Source: Solirubrobacterales bacterium
GTDB taxonomy: Bacteria; Actinomycetota; Thermoleophilia; Solirubrobacterales; 70-9
Assembly: GCA_016712175.1 (NCBI GenBank)
Contig: JADJRQ010000001.1
Span: 868,001 to 932,000, forward strand
DNA length: 64,000 nt
Direction of reading: 5' to 3'
Shown: in pieces, positions 48,440-57,337 of the stretch
Layout: every line of letters starts with the position of its first letter
Position numbering within the stretch: position 1 is the stretch's first letter
Notes under the pieces: generated by a model
The model's database searches: none
The model's input: the letters and a program-made list of their open reading frames with translations, nothing else
What the model was told of the DNA's origin: nothing
Program-made: the position numbers and the translations under genes

Positions 48440-49552
48440 GTGCGCATTCAGCTGATCGACCCCTCGGCGTTCACGCCGCCGTACGACCGGGCCCTCGCCC
48501 GGGCGCTGGCCGCTGCCGGCGAAGACGTCGAGCTGATCACCTCGCGCTTCCTCTACGGACCGGTTCCCGAGCCGGACGGATACCGGGTCAACGAGAGCCT
48601 CTATCGCCGGAGCGCCAACCGTGGACTCGAGGCGAAAGGGCGCCGGATATTCAAAGCCGTCGAGCACCTGGCCGACATGCGGCGCCTGCGGGGAATGATC
48701 GACGCCGACGTCGTCCACTATCAATGGCTGACCATGCCGAACCTCGACCGTCATCTGCTCCCACCCGACCGGCCCCGGGTACTCACTGCGCACTACATCC
48801 TGCCGCCCGAGCCGACGAACCGGCAGGCGAACGCCGCCACAAAGGTCTTCGGGTCGATGGATGCAGTCATCGCCCATTCGGAATCCGGGGCAGTCCGGTT
48901 GCACTCCGAAGCCGGCCTGCCGGAGGAGAAGGTCCACGTGATCCCGCACGGCTCGTTCGACTACCTGACCGAGCTCCCGGACGAGGCCCCGCTCCCAGTG
49001 GAGCTCGAAGGAGCGGAGGGGCCGGTCATCCTGTTCTTCGGCCTGATCCGTCCTTATAAAGGAGTCGACGTCCTGCTCGATGCTTTCGAGGGGGTGGAGG
49101 GTGCCGAGCTCTGGATCGTCGGCAACCCGCGGATGGACATCACCGAACTCGAAGCGAAGGCGGCAAAGGCCGGCGGCAGGGTCCGCTGGCTGCCACGCTT
49201 CATCACCGACCGCGAGATCCCGGCGATCATGCGGGCAGCTGACCTGCTGGTGTTGCCCTACACGGATGGCGAGCAGTCCGGGGTGCTCTACACCGGCCTG
49301 GCCTTCGAGAAGCCGATGGTGATCTCTAACGTCGGCGGACTCGGTGAGGTGGCGCGGGAGCACGACGCCGCCCGGCTGGTCGAACCGGGTGACGTTGAAG
49401 GACTCACCGCCGCCCTGACCGAGCTGGTCGACGACGAAGGCGCTCGTGAGCAGCTGGCATCAAAGGCCCGGACCGCCGCCCGCGGTCCTTTCGCCTGGGA
49501 TTCGATCGCCGCCAAGACGATCGACCTTTACCGGGAGCTGGTCGAAAGATGA
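48440..49552 (+). CDS. Glycosyltransferase family 4
   Basis: A 370-residue GT-B enzyme starting at GTG 48440. The C-terminal nucleotide-sugar domain has LFFGLIRPYKGVDVLLDAFE, ADLLVLPYTDGEQSGVLYTGLAFEKPMV and SNVGGLGEV, the GT4 E-x7-E region. It ends by overlapping the next gene (ATGA), starting a tight three-gene unit with the GT2 and the sugar-phosphate transferase. Its sugar specificity is unknown. Confidence 0.9.
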   Translation: MRIQLIDPSAFTPPYDRALARALAAAGEDVELITSRFLYGPVPEPDGYRVNESLYRRSANRGLEAKGRRIFKAVEHLADMRRLRGMIDADVVHYQWLTMPNLDRHLLPPDRPRVLTAHYILPPEPTNRQANAATKVFGSMDAVIAHSESGAVRLHSEAGLPEEKVHVIPHGSFDYLTELPDEAPLPVELEGAEGPVILFFGLIRPYKGVDVLLDAFEGVEGAELWIVGNPRMDITELEAKAAKAGGRVRWLPRFITDREIPAIMRAADLLVLPYTDGEQSGVLYTGLAFEKPMVISNVGGLGEVAREHDAARLVEPGDVEGLTAALTELVDDEGAREQLASKARTAARGPFAWDSIAAKTIDLYRELVER

Positions 49553-50733
49553 TGCTCGCAATCGCCATCATCTTCTGGCTGTCCTCCGGCCTGATCGTCT
49601 ACACGCATTTTGGCTATCCGGTCGCCCTCTGGATCCTCGAGGCATTCGGCCTCGGTTCGGGCGCCGGGCACCTGCGTGGCCGGCGGGTCGGCAGCTTTCC
49701 GTCGCTGGTCAAGGACACCGACACCGACGAAAGCAAACTTCCGATCGTGTCCCTGATCATCGCCGCCTACAACGAAGAGGCCGTGATCGAAGCGAAGGTG
49801 AAAAACGCCATTGCATTGGACTATCCACGCGAATTGCTCGAGATCATCGTTGCCTCCGACGGGTCGACCGACGCCACCGTGGAGATCGCGAAGGAAGCCG
49901 GGGCCGACCTGGTGATGGACCTGCCGAGGAGCGGCAAGGTCGCGGTCCAGAACGCCGCGGCAGCCGCGGCCAAAGGCGTGATCCTCGCGTTCTCCGACGC
50001 CAACTCGGAGTGGAAGCCGGACGCGCTCGCCCAGCTGCTCGAGCCTTTCCGTGACAGCCGGGTGGGATACGTCTGCGGGCAGGTTCGATTCACCGGTCCC
50101 GACGGCGGCAACCTGGAAGGTGCCTACTGGCGATTCGAGATGAAGGTGCGGGAGCTCGAGTCGGAACTGGCCGGGGTCACCGCCGGCAACGGAGGGATTT
50201 ACGCGGTGCGTGCTTCGGAGTACCTGCCGCTCGACCCTTCCGGCAGCCATGACCTCTCGTTCCCGTTCGCCCTCGCCAAGCGTGGGTTCGCATCCCTGTA
50301 CCGACCGCGCGCAGAAGCCACCGAGAAGATGGTGCCGAGCCTCGATGGCGAACTTTCCCGCAAGCGCCGCATGATGATCGGCCTCTACGACATCGTCGCC
50401 GGCGAAGGAATGATCGACCCGCGCGGCTACTCGCCGATCTACTACTTCGAGATCTTCTCCCACCGCCTGCTGCGTTACGCGACGCCGTTCCTTCACGTGA
50501 TCGTGCTGGCCACCAACCTTGCGCTGCTCGGAAGTGGCTTGGTCTATCGCTGGACACTCGCTTTCCAGCTGCTGCTCATACTGGCGGCTGTACTCGGGCG
50601 CTGGGTGCCGCTCCTGCCGTTCCGGGTCGCGCGTTACTACGTGATGGTCACCGCGTCGATCGCCCTCGGACTCTGGGACCGCTGGCGCCACGGGGCTCCC
50701 GGACACTGGGAGAAAGCGGAAGGCACCCGTTGA
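49549..50733 (+). CDS. Membrane glycosyltransferase family 2
   Basis: A 394-residue protein with an N-terminal helix (residues 2-22), a cytoplasmic GT2 domain (VSLIIAAYNEEAVIEAKVKN, IIVASDGSTDAT, FSDANSEW, TAGNGGIYAVR) and two or three C-terminal helices. The QxxRW-like processive motif is not obvious; RKRRMMIGLYD sits in its place. It may be a synthase-like or single-sugar transferase of the polysaccharide locus. It overlaps both neighbours by four bases. Confidence 0.87.
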   Translation: MMLAIAIIFWLSSGLIVYTHFGYPVALWILEAFGLGSGAGHLRGRRVGSFPSLVKDTDTDESKLPIVSLIIAAYNEEAVIEAKVKNAIALDYPRELLEIIVASDGSTDATVEIAKEAGADLVMDLPRSGKVAVQNAAAAAAKGVILAFSDANSEWKPDALAQLLEPFRDSRVGYVCGQVRFTGPDGGNLEGAYWRFEMKVRELESELAGVTAGNGGIYAVRASEYLPLDPSGSHDLSFPFALAKRGFASLYRPRAEATEKMVPSLDGELSRKRRMMIGLYDIVAGEGMIDPRGYSPIYYFEIFSHRLLRYATPFLHVIVLATNLALLGSGLVYRWTLAFQLLLILAAVLGRWVPLLPFRVARYYVMVTASIALGLWDRWRHGAPGHWEKAEGTR

Positions 50734-51293
50734 ACCGCCCCCTGGAGAACGTCCTCGCCCTGTTCGCCCTGGCTCTGAGCGCGCCCGTGGTCCTAGTTGC
50801 TTCGTTCATGGTCCGCCTGGAGGGTGGTGGCTCGGCGGTCTATCGCCAGCGCCGGGTCGGGAAGGACGGGGTCGAGTTCGAGATGCTCAAGCTGCGAACG
50901 ATGAAGCCGGGTTCGGATCCGGTCGGAGTCGGGACGATCGTCGGCCGCGACGACCCCCGGGTCACCCGAGTCGGGCGCTGGCTTCGCCGGACCTCGCTGG
51001 ACGAACTGCCGAACCTGATCAACGTGCTGCGTGGGGAGATGGCCCTGGTCGGCCCGCGCCCGACGATCCCCGCCCAGGTCGCCGACTACACCGAGTTCCA
51101 GCACCGGCGACACGAAGTCCGGCCCGGAATCACCGGCTGGGCCCAGGTCCAGGGGCGCGCCGGTATCCCCTGGGACGAGAGAATCGAGCTCGACGTCGAG
51201 TATGTCGACCGGCGATCCCTCCGGCTCGATCTCGACATCCTGCGCAAGACGATCTGGCTCGCGGCAACCGGAAAAGGCCTCGCTCCGGACTGA
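50730..51293 (+). CDS. Initiating sugar-phosphate transferase (polyprenyl-phosphate glycosylphosphotransferase)
   Basis: A 187-residue small-form PGT with one re-entrant helix (residues 5-27) and the catalytic domain: VYRQRRVGKDGVEFEMLKLRTM, RRTSLDELPNLINVLRGEMALVGPRP and RPGITGWAQVQGR. It moves a sugar phosphate onto undecaprenyl phosphate, the first step of glycan assembly. It lacks the extra helices of WcaJ/WbaP. Start is TTG overlapping the previous stop. UppP at 33.7 kb recycles the same carrier. Confidence 0.92.
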   Translation: MNRPLENVLALFALALSAPVVLVASFMVRLEGGGSAVYRQRRVGKDGVEFEMLKLRTMKPGSDPVGVGTIVGRDDPRVTRVGRWLRRTSLDELPNLINVLRGEMALVGPRPTIPAQVADYTEFQHRRHEVRPGITGWAQVQGRAGIPWDERIELDVEYVDRRSLRLDLDILRKTIWLAATGKGLAPD

Positions 51294-51320
51294 AAAGTCC
51301 CCGTCCTTTACTCTTTCCGG

Positions 51321-52226
51321 ATGCGCATCGGCGAAATCATCAGCAGCAGCAAGCCCGTCTTCTCGGTCGAATTCTTCCCCCGAAGACCAGACGAGGGCCG
51401 CGTCCAGTTGCTCGAAACCGCCAAGTCTCTGTCTCAGCTGGATCTCGATTTCGTCTCGGTCACCTACGGCGCCGGCGGATCGACCCGCGACGGCACGGTT
51501 GACATAACCACGGCTCTCAAGGAAGAAGTCGGGCTCGAAGTGATGGCCCACCTGAGTTGCGTCGGTGAAAGCAAAGAAGGCCTGACCGAGACCCTCGACC
51601 GCCTGCGGGACGTTGGCATCGACAACATCTTCGCCCTGCGTGGAGATCCTCCGCGCGGAGAAACCGACTTCGTCCAGCCGGAAGGTGGCCTCGGCAGCGC
51701 GGCCGACCTTTCGGCCTTCATCGCCGGGAACTATGATTTCGCGGTCGGCGGGGCCTGTTTCCCCGAAGTCCACCCGGAAGCACCGGATCTCGACACCGAC
51801 CTGAACTACTTGAAGACCAAGGTTGATTCCGGCGCCGAGTTCCTGATCACCCAGCTCTTCTTCGACAACCGGGCCTACTTCGACTTCGTTGACGCGGCCC
51901 GTCAGAAGGGGATAAACGTGCCGATCCTTGCCGGAATCATCCCGGTCACCGGTTACGCCCACACCAAAAGGATTTGCGACCTCTGCGAGTCTACCATCCC
52001 GAGCGATCTCGAAGCAGCCATGCTTGCTGTCGAGGGTGACGCGGAAGCCGAGTTCAATTTGGGTGTCGCTTATGCCGCCCAGCAGAGCGCCGAGCTGCTC
52101 GCGGCGGGCGTCCCCGGCATCCACTTCTACGCGTTGAACAAGGCTCCCGCGACCCGGGCGATCCTTGGAGCGCTGCGTGCCGCCCAGCCCTGGCGCGGTG
52201 CTCGCGGCCAGTCGATCGGGGCATGA
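51321..52226 (+). CDS. metF: Methylenetetrahydrofolate reductase
   Basis: A 301-residue flavoprotein of the MetF barrel family: KPVFSVEFFPRRPDEG, DFVSVTYGAGGSTRDGT, HLSCVG, NIFALRGDPPRGE and FLITQLFFDNRAYFDF. It makes 5-methyltetrahydrofolate for methionine synthesis. It overlaps the following DUF3105 gene by four bases. I see no S-adenosylmethionine riboswitch in the 27 bases before it. Confidence 0.93.
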   Translation: MRIGEIISSSKPVFSVEFFPRRPDEGRVQLLETAKSLSQLDLDFVSVTYGAGGSTRDGTVDITTALKEEVGLEVMAHLSCVGESKEGLTETLDRLRDVGIDNIFALRGDPPRGETDFVQPEGGLGSAADLSAFIAGNYDFAVGGACFPEVHPEAPDLDTDLNYLKTKVDSGAEFLITQLFFDNRAYFDFVDAARQKGINVPILAGIIPVTGYAHTKRICDLCESTIPSDLEAAMLAVEGDAEAEFNLGVAYAAQQSAELLAAGVPGIHFYALNKAPATRAILGALRAAQPWRGARGQSIGA

Positions 52227-52960
52227 CGCCGGAGACCGGCGGCCCCGAAAAGGCCGGCGGTTCACCGACCAGGGCCGGCTACGTGATCGGCGCGGTCATG
52301 GCCGTGCTGATCGTGGCTGGCATCTACTTCGCATTGACCGCCGGCGGAAACGCCGAACCCGGCAATGCCCATCTGGCCACACCTTCGTCGGGAAGTTCCA
52401 ATGGCGTCCAGCCCGACGAGCGGGTTGGCACACGGGTGGCCACGGGGAGCTTCGACCTGAAGAGCACCTCGCAAGCAGCCGGCTGTGTGGTCAAGCTCGA
52501 CCTGCCCAACGAAGGCAGCGACCACCTGAATCGTGACGATCCCGTTCCGGACTACAAAACCTCACCGCCGACTTCGGGCGATCACATCGGCCCGCCGCTT
52601 CAGCAGGCGGACGGTGCCTACAGCGAGACGCCGCGTCCCCAGGATGTGGTGCACTCACTCGAGCACGGGCGGATCGCGATTCAGTACGACCCGGACCTGC
52701 CGGAGAAGGACCAGCTCGAACTCAAAGGGCTCTACGACTCGGCCTACAGCGGGGCGCTTCTTTACCCGAACCCGGACATGCCGTATGCGGTTGCCGCCAC
52801 GGCCTGGACCAGTCTGATCGGATGCCCGGAGTGGCAGGGGGCGAAGACGATCGACGCGATCAGGGCCTTCGGGATCGCGAATCAAGGCAAAGCTCCCGAG
52901 TCGATTGACATCTTCCCGCCACTCGAAGGCCCGAAGTTCATGAACCTCCGGAAGCCCTGA
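52223..52960 (+). CDS. Membrane-anchored DUF3105 protein
   Basis: A 245-residue protein with one N-terminal helix (residues 17-38, YVIGAVMAVLIVAGIYFAL) and an extracellular DUF3105 domain: LPNEGSDHLNRDDPVPDY, TSPPTSGDH, VVHSLEHGRIAIQYDP and a late CPEW. The His-rich pattern (GDH, HSLEHG) and two cysteines are family features; the function is unknown. It is coupled to metF by overlap. Two hairpin repeats follow its stop. Confidence 0.85.
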   Translation: MTPETGGPEKAGGSPTRAGYVIGAVMAVLIVAGIYFALTAGGNAEPGNAHLATPSSGSSNGVQPDERVGTRVATGSFDLKSTSQAAGCVVKLDLPNEGSDHLNRDDPVPDYKTSPPTSGDHIGPPLQQADGAYSETPRPQDVVHSLEHGRIAIQYDPDLPEKDQLELKGLYDSAYSGALLYPNPDMPYAVAATAWTSLIGCPEWQGAKTIDAIRAFGIANQGKAPESIDIFPPLEGPKFMNLRKP

Positions 52961-52980
52961 ATCCACGGAAGCCCTGATCC

Positions 52981-53037
52981 CACGAGGCTGGGTGCGTTTT
53001 CTCCACCTATGACGTAGAGAACGCACCCACCCTCGTG
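52981..53037. terminator. Extended hairpin, first copy of a duplicated element
   Basis: CACGAGG pairs with CCTCGTG, and after a two-base internal loop GGGTGCGTTTTCT pairs with AGAGAACGCACCC, with one G-T pair. It lies 21 bases after the DUF3105 stop, between convergent genes. It is a likely bidirectional terminator without a T run. Confidence 0.6.
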
Positions 53038-53073
53038 GTTTGGACAACCGACCCTTCCTGTCTCGGCTTGCCT

Positions 53074-53112
53074 GGGTGCGTTTTCTCCACCTATGACGTA
53101 GAGAACGCACCC
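53074..53112. repeat. Second copy of the hairpin element
   Basis: The 39-base core GGGTGCGTTTTCT...AGAGAACGCACCC is identical to that at 52990-53028, including the CCACCTATGACGT loop. It is 84 bases further on, 16 bases from the stop of the minus-strand acetyltransferase-like gene. The outer CACGAGG stem is not repeated. Each copy thus sits beside the end of one convergent gene. Confidence 0.65.
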
Positions 53113-53128
53113 ACCCCCGTGCCTGGGG

Positions 53129-54064
53129 TCAGGCGCGGTACGCGGGGAAGAATCCTTCGGGCGCTTCGGCCGGGCTCAGTTCTTCGTAGGTCGCCGGGTC
53201 GCAGACCAGTTCGGAGGTGAACCACTGCTCTTCGCGGTTGGCGAAGCCGCGTTTGAATTCTTCGAGCGGGTCACCCGGGGAGATGCCGCCGCCGAGGTTG
53301 AGTGGCAACCCCTTCCCGGCCGCGAACTCGATCATCGCTTCAATCACGTTCTTCATTGGCGAGTCACGAAGGTGCGAATCGGCCGTGCCGGACAGGTAGT
53401 AGTGCATCAGGCCGTCGCTCACGGCAGCAATCGAGGCGGCAGCGATGGTGCCTTCCGTGTCCCGGGCCAGGGCAAGCCAGGTCTTTTCGGAGGAAAGGAT
53501 CAGTTCGAAGTACTCCTCCGAGAAGAAGTACCGCTCGGCGGCGTCGGTCCGGACCATGGTGTCGGTGTAGGCCCGGAAGAAGCCTCCGCGAGCCTCCGGG
53601 TCAGTTTCGGGACCGGCGACGAAATCAACTTCGTATCCAAGCTCCAGGTTCCTGCGGATCTGCCGGCGATCGCTCGGCCGGCTTTTTCGCGGCGCCGCCG
53701 GATCGGACAGCAGGCAGAGGTTGCGCGCGGTGGCGCCGGTAAGCGGGACCTCGCCACCGAGTGAGTGACGCAGGAAGGCCGAGACGAGCCCGGTCGCGGA
53801 GAAGTCGATCACGGACGGGGCCATCGGCGGCCCGGCCTCGCCTTCGTACCGTAAACCGGGATAGCCATAGGGCGAGATCGCGTCGATGTGCCCGGTCCCC
53901 TCGATCTGACGGACCACTATTGGTGCCGTGAGCGTGCTGCCATCAAGCGTGATCCGCAGCGAGTGGGTCGTGCCTTCGGCCTCGAGGAACTGGGGCGAGC
54001 GGAAGAACTCGGCGTCGGAGGCTGCCGCACCCCGGTCCTCGATCAGCTCGGCTAAAGGTTCCAC
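53129..54064 (-). CDS. FemAB/GNAT-like acetyltransferase-fold protein
   Basis: About 311 residues when started at GTG 54062-54064 (VEPLAELIEDRG); the open frame extends to 54277 but then overlaps the next gene with low-complexity sequence. The C-terminal half resembles the Acetyltransf_6/FemAB-like fold: RRNLELGYEVDFV, FFRAYTDTMVRTDA, TWLALARDTEGTIAAASI, MHYYLSGTADS and LNLGGGISPGDPLEEFKRGF. Such proteins transfer amino acids or acyl groups to wall or polysaccharide precursors. The substrate is unknown. Confidence 0.75.
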   Translation of the reverse strand: MEPLAELIEDRGAAASDAEFFRSPQFLEAEGTTHSLRITLDGSTLTAPIVVRQIEGTGHIDAISPYGYPGLRYEGEAGPPMAPSVIDFSATGLVSAFLRHSLGGEVPLTGATARNLCLLSDPAAPRKSRPSDRRQIRRNLELGYEVDFVAGPETDPEARGGFFRAYTDTMVRTDAAERYFFSEEYFELILSSEKTWLALARDTEGTIAAASIAAVSDGLMHYYLSGTADSHLRDSPMKNVIEAMIEFAAGKGLPLNLGGGISPGDPLEEFKRGFANREEQWFTSELVCDPATYEELSPAEAPEGFFPAYRA

Positions 54065-54089
54065 TTGATCCCGGCGGGGCGTGGGCTGG

Positions 54090-54632
54090 TCACCACTTGG
54101 CCACCGCGGCAAAGAACTGCTCCGGGCTGACGCCCCAGACATCGCAGTCGAGAACGGTGCCGTCGGGCCGCTTGATGTGGCCGGGCATGGTGCCTTCGTG
54201 CTGCCAGCCCTGGGCAGTGACGACGCGCTTGGCGGCGGTGTTGAAAGTGGGGATGCGGCCGTAGACCCGGTGCGCACCGAACTCTTCGAAAGCCTTGGTC
54301 ACCGTGAGGCGCTCTGCCCAGCGGCCGACCCCTTTGCCGCGAACTTCGTCCCCGATCAGCGCACCCAGTTCGGGGGCGGTCTGGCGGAAGAGCCCGTAGA
54401 GCGCGGTGAAGCCGATCGGCTGCTCGATCCCGGGCACCTCGATCGCGTACTTCCGGTCCTCGCCTTCCTGCTTCGCGGCGTGTTCGGTCCAGCCGATCGC
54501 GTTCTCCATCTCGAAGGTCTCCCGCTGTTCCATCAGCGTCTTGGTCGCCTCGCGGTTGTTGAACCAGCGGTGGACGGCTTCGGCGTCGTCGGGCCGGAAG
54601 TCCCGGATCGAGCATGAAGGAGTTTGTGACAT
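54090..54632 (-). CDS. GNAT family N-acetyltransferase (RimJ/RimL type)
   Basis: A 180-residue acetyltransferase with the GNAT core: IRDFRPDDAEAVHRWFNN at the start, IGFTALYGLF, GALIGDEVRGKGVGRWAERL (acetyl-CoA loop) and FNTAAKRVVTAQGWQHEG near the end. Sugar acetyltransferases and N-terminal protein acetyltransferases share this pattern. It precedes the FemAB-like gene on the same strand by 26 bases, so they are probably co-expressed. Confidence 0.88.
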   Translation of the reverse strand: MSQTPSCSIRDFRPDDAEAVHRWFNNREATKTLMEQRETFEMENAIGWTEHAAKQEGEDRKYAIEVPGIEQPIGFTALYGLFRQTAPELGALIGDEVRGKGVGRWAERLTVTKAFEEFGAHRVYGRIPTFNTAAKRVVTAQGWQHEGTMPGHIKRPDGTVLDCDVWGVSPEQFFAAVAKW

Positions 54633-54677
54633 GCCCGCGATTGTATGGCCGGAAACCCGGCGGTAGTCGCCGGGCCG

Positions 54678-56064
54678 TTACTTCTCGGCGCGACGCTGGA
54701 AGATCGATTCGATCTGTTCCAGTGAGCGACCCTTGGTCTCCGGCACGAATCGCCAGCAGAACCAGAGGGTGACCAGGCCAACCGCCCCGTAGAGCCAGAA
54801 GGTCCCGGTCTGCCCGGCCAGGTCGATCAGCGGCAGGAAGGTGAGCGAGACAGCGAAGTTGAAGAACCAGTTGGTCATCGTGCCGAGCGAGGCGGCGCGG
54901 CTGCGGACCGACAGCGGGTAGATCTCGGCGTTCAGCAGCCAGAAGATCGGGCCGAGGCTGATCGCGAAGGAGGAGACGAAGAGCATCAGGCTGCCAACCG
55001 CGATGACTGTGGTGATCGTGCCGGTCTCGCCGATGAAGGCGACGCCGAGCATGAACAGCGACAACGACATGCCGGCCACACCGATGAAGAGCATCTCGCG
55101 GCGGCCACGCTTGTCGAGCAGGCGTAGTGCAACGACGGTCATGATCACGTTGATGATGCCGACACCGAGCGAGGCCCAGGATCGCCGAGGAGTCGGAGTC
55201 GATCCCGGTGTCCTGGATGATCGTCGGGGCGTAGTAGATGACCGTGTTGATGCCGGTGATCTGCTGGAGGACCGCGAGGCCGATGCCGACCAGGAGCGCC
55301 GCCTTGATCGCCGGGCGCCTCAGGTCCTTCCAGCTGCTGGCTCCGACACCCCGCTCGTTTTCCATCGAAACCTTGATCTCTTCGAGCTCGCTGTTGATCA
55401 CATCTGCACCGCCGGTTCTGACTGTGCGCAAAGCTTCGACGGCATCGTCGTGCCGGCCCTTCATGATCAGCCAGCGCGGGCTCGACGGCAGTCGCAGCAC
55501 CCCGAAGAAGAGGAAGGCGGCGGGGACGGATCCCAGACCAAGCATCCAGCGCCATCCTTCGTCCACGTTCGAGAAAGCGAGGCCGACCAGGTAGGCGACC
55601 AGAATGCCAATCGTGACCGCGAGCTGGAAGAACGTGACGAGCCGGCCCCGAATCTCGGCCGGGGCGATCTCGGAAATGTAAACCGGAGCCACGGCTGAAG
55701 CCACACCGATGCCGAAGCCGATCACCACACGCGAGACGATCAGCACAGCAGTTTCCTGCGCAAGAGCGGAGACGATCGCACCGATGATGAAGATGGCAGC
55801 CGAGGCGAGGATGAGCTTGCGGCGCCCGTACCTGTCGGCGCCACGACTGGCGAACCAGGCTCCAAAGACCGCGCCGATCGGAACCGCGCCGACAACCATG
55901 CCGGACTGCAGGCTGGTGAGATTGAAATCCGGGGTGATCGTGAGCAATGCGCCGGCGATGATGCCGGTGTCGTATCCGAACAGCAAGCCGGCAAGGCCCG
56001 CTATCGCGGCGGTCATTGTTACGTTCCGCTTGGCCTGAGCCGCGGTTACCTCGCTCCCCTTCAC
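54678..56064 (-). CDS. Sugar-porter MFS transporter (frameshifted in this sequence)
   Basis: A 12-helix sugar/H+ symporter of about 461 residues in two frames. The 5' part (56064 to about 55177) has LAGLLFGYDTGIIAGALL, SRGADRYGRRKLILA, APAEIRGRLVTFFQL and QQITGINTVIYYAPTII. The 3' part (about 55175 to 54678) has LLDKRGRREMLFIG, IYPLSVRSRAASLGT and VPETKGRSLEQIE. An extra G in the run at 55175-55177 breaks the expected ILASLGVGIIN. Start is GTG 56062-56064. Its sugar is not predictable. It is divergent from the YcaQ-like gene. Confidence 0.87.
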
Positions 56065-56107
56065 AAACCCATCCTTCCATGAATGACGGACGGTTGCCAG
56101 TCATGAT

Positions 56108-57337
56108 GTGCCCGTGGCCGCGACCAATCCGAAAAGGCTGAGCCAGGCCCAGGCTCGACGCATCGCCCTTGCCGCCCAGGGCTTTGCCAGGCCCCGCCCA
56201 TCCGGGACGGTCACGATGCGGCAGGTCCAGGGCGTGATCGACCAGATCGGCCTGATCCAGATTGACTCCGTAAACGTGCTGGCCCGGGCTCACCTGTTGC
56301 CGCTCTTCTCCCGGCTCGGTCCTTACGACACCAGCCTCTTGAAACGAGCCTCGGAGAAGCCACCCCGCCGGCTGGTCGAATACTGGGCGCACGAGGCATC
56401 GCTTGTCCCGCCCGAGACGCATCGCCTCCTGCGCTGGCGAATGGAACGAGCCGATCGCGAGGCCTGGCGAAATGTCCGGGCCGCGTCCGGCAACCCCGAA
56501 CTGCTCGGCGCCGTGCTCGCTGAAATCGAGCGATCCGGTCCGATTACCGCCGCCGAACTGGGGGAGCAGGTCGATCCCGACCACGTACCTACCAAGAAAA
56601 ACTGGGGCTGGAACTGGCCACCGGTCAAGAGTGCCACCGAGTACCTCTTCTGGTCTGGACGCATCACTTCGGCCGGACGCACCAGCCAGTTTGCCCGGCG
56701 CTACGACCTGACCGAACGGGTCCTGCCGGGGGGAGTTCACGCGGCCGAGACCCCCGGGGAGGAGGAAGCGATGGTCGAGCTGATCGAGATCTCGGCCCGG
56801 GCCCACGGTGTTGGCACCGCCCGTTGCCTCCGTGACTACTTCCGGCTCGGAGCCAAGGAAGCAGCGGCCGCGATTGACACCCTGGTCGAAGCCGGGAAGC
56901 TGCTGCCGGTCGAAGTCGAAGGCTTCGCCGGAGTCGGATACCTCCACACGGAAGCGAAGCGGCCCCGGAAGATCGCGACGCGAGCATTGCTCGCACCTTT
57001 CGACCCACTCGTCTTTGAACGAGCCCGCCTCGAGGAGCTCTTTGGCGTTCACTTCCGGATCGAGATCTACACCCCGAAAGCGAAGCGCAAGTTCGGCTAT
57101 TACGTGCTGCCCTTCCTGCTGAACGAAAGCATCGTCGGCCGGGTCGACCTGAAGGCAGATCGTGATGCTTCGGCTCTCCTGGTCAAAGGGGCCTTCGCCG
57201 AAGAAGGTGCTCCGCCGGAGTCGGCAACCGAGCTTGCTGCCGAACTCGAACTGATGGCCGGCTGGCTCGAACTCGACCGGGTCGTGGTCGAGCCGAACGG
57301 AGATCTGGCAGATGAGCTGAGCGGAGCGGTCGGATGA
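56108..57337 (+). CDS. YcaQ-like winged-helix protein (crosslink-repair glycosylase family)
   Basis: A 409-residue member of the winged-helix DNA-binding YcaQ/AlkX family: LSQAQARRIALAAQGF, IGLIQIDSVNVLARAHLLPLFSRLG, YWAHEASLVP and FDPLVFERARLEELFGVHFRIEIYTP. The QIDSVNV segment holds the catalytic-type Gln-x-Asp in YcaQ, which unhooks interstrand DNA crosslinks. Start is GTG 56108 or GTG 56114. It overlaps gluQ by four bases. Confidence 0.85.
   Translation: MPVAATNPKRLSQAQARRIALAAQGFARPRPSGTVTMRQVQGVIDQIGLIQIDSVNVLARAHLLPLFSRLGPYDTSLLKRASEKPPRRLVEYWAHEASLVPPETHRLLRWRMERADREAWRNVRAASGNPELLGAVLAEIERSGPITAAELGEQVDPDHVPTKKNWGWNWPPVKSATEYLFWSGRITSAGRTSQFARRYDLTERVLPGGVHAAETPGEEEAMVELIEISARAHGVGTARCLRDYFRLGAKEAAAAIDTLVEAGKLLPVEVEGFAGVGYLHTEAKRPRKIATRALLAPFDPLVFERARLEELFGVHFRIEIYTPKAKRKFGYYVLPFLLNESIVGRVDLKADRDASALLVKGAFAEEGAPPESATELAAELELMAGWLELDRVVVEPNGDLADELSGAVG

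Noticed and set aside
51294..51320. Riboswitch before metF
   Set aside because: Only 27 bases separate it from the previous gene, which is too short for a SAM riboswitch.
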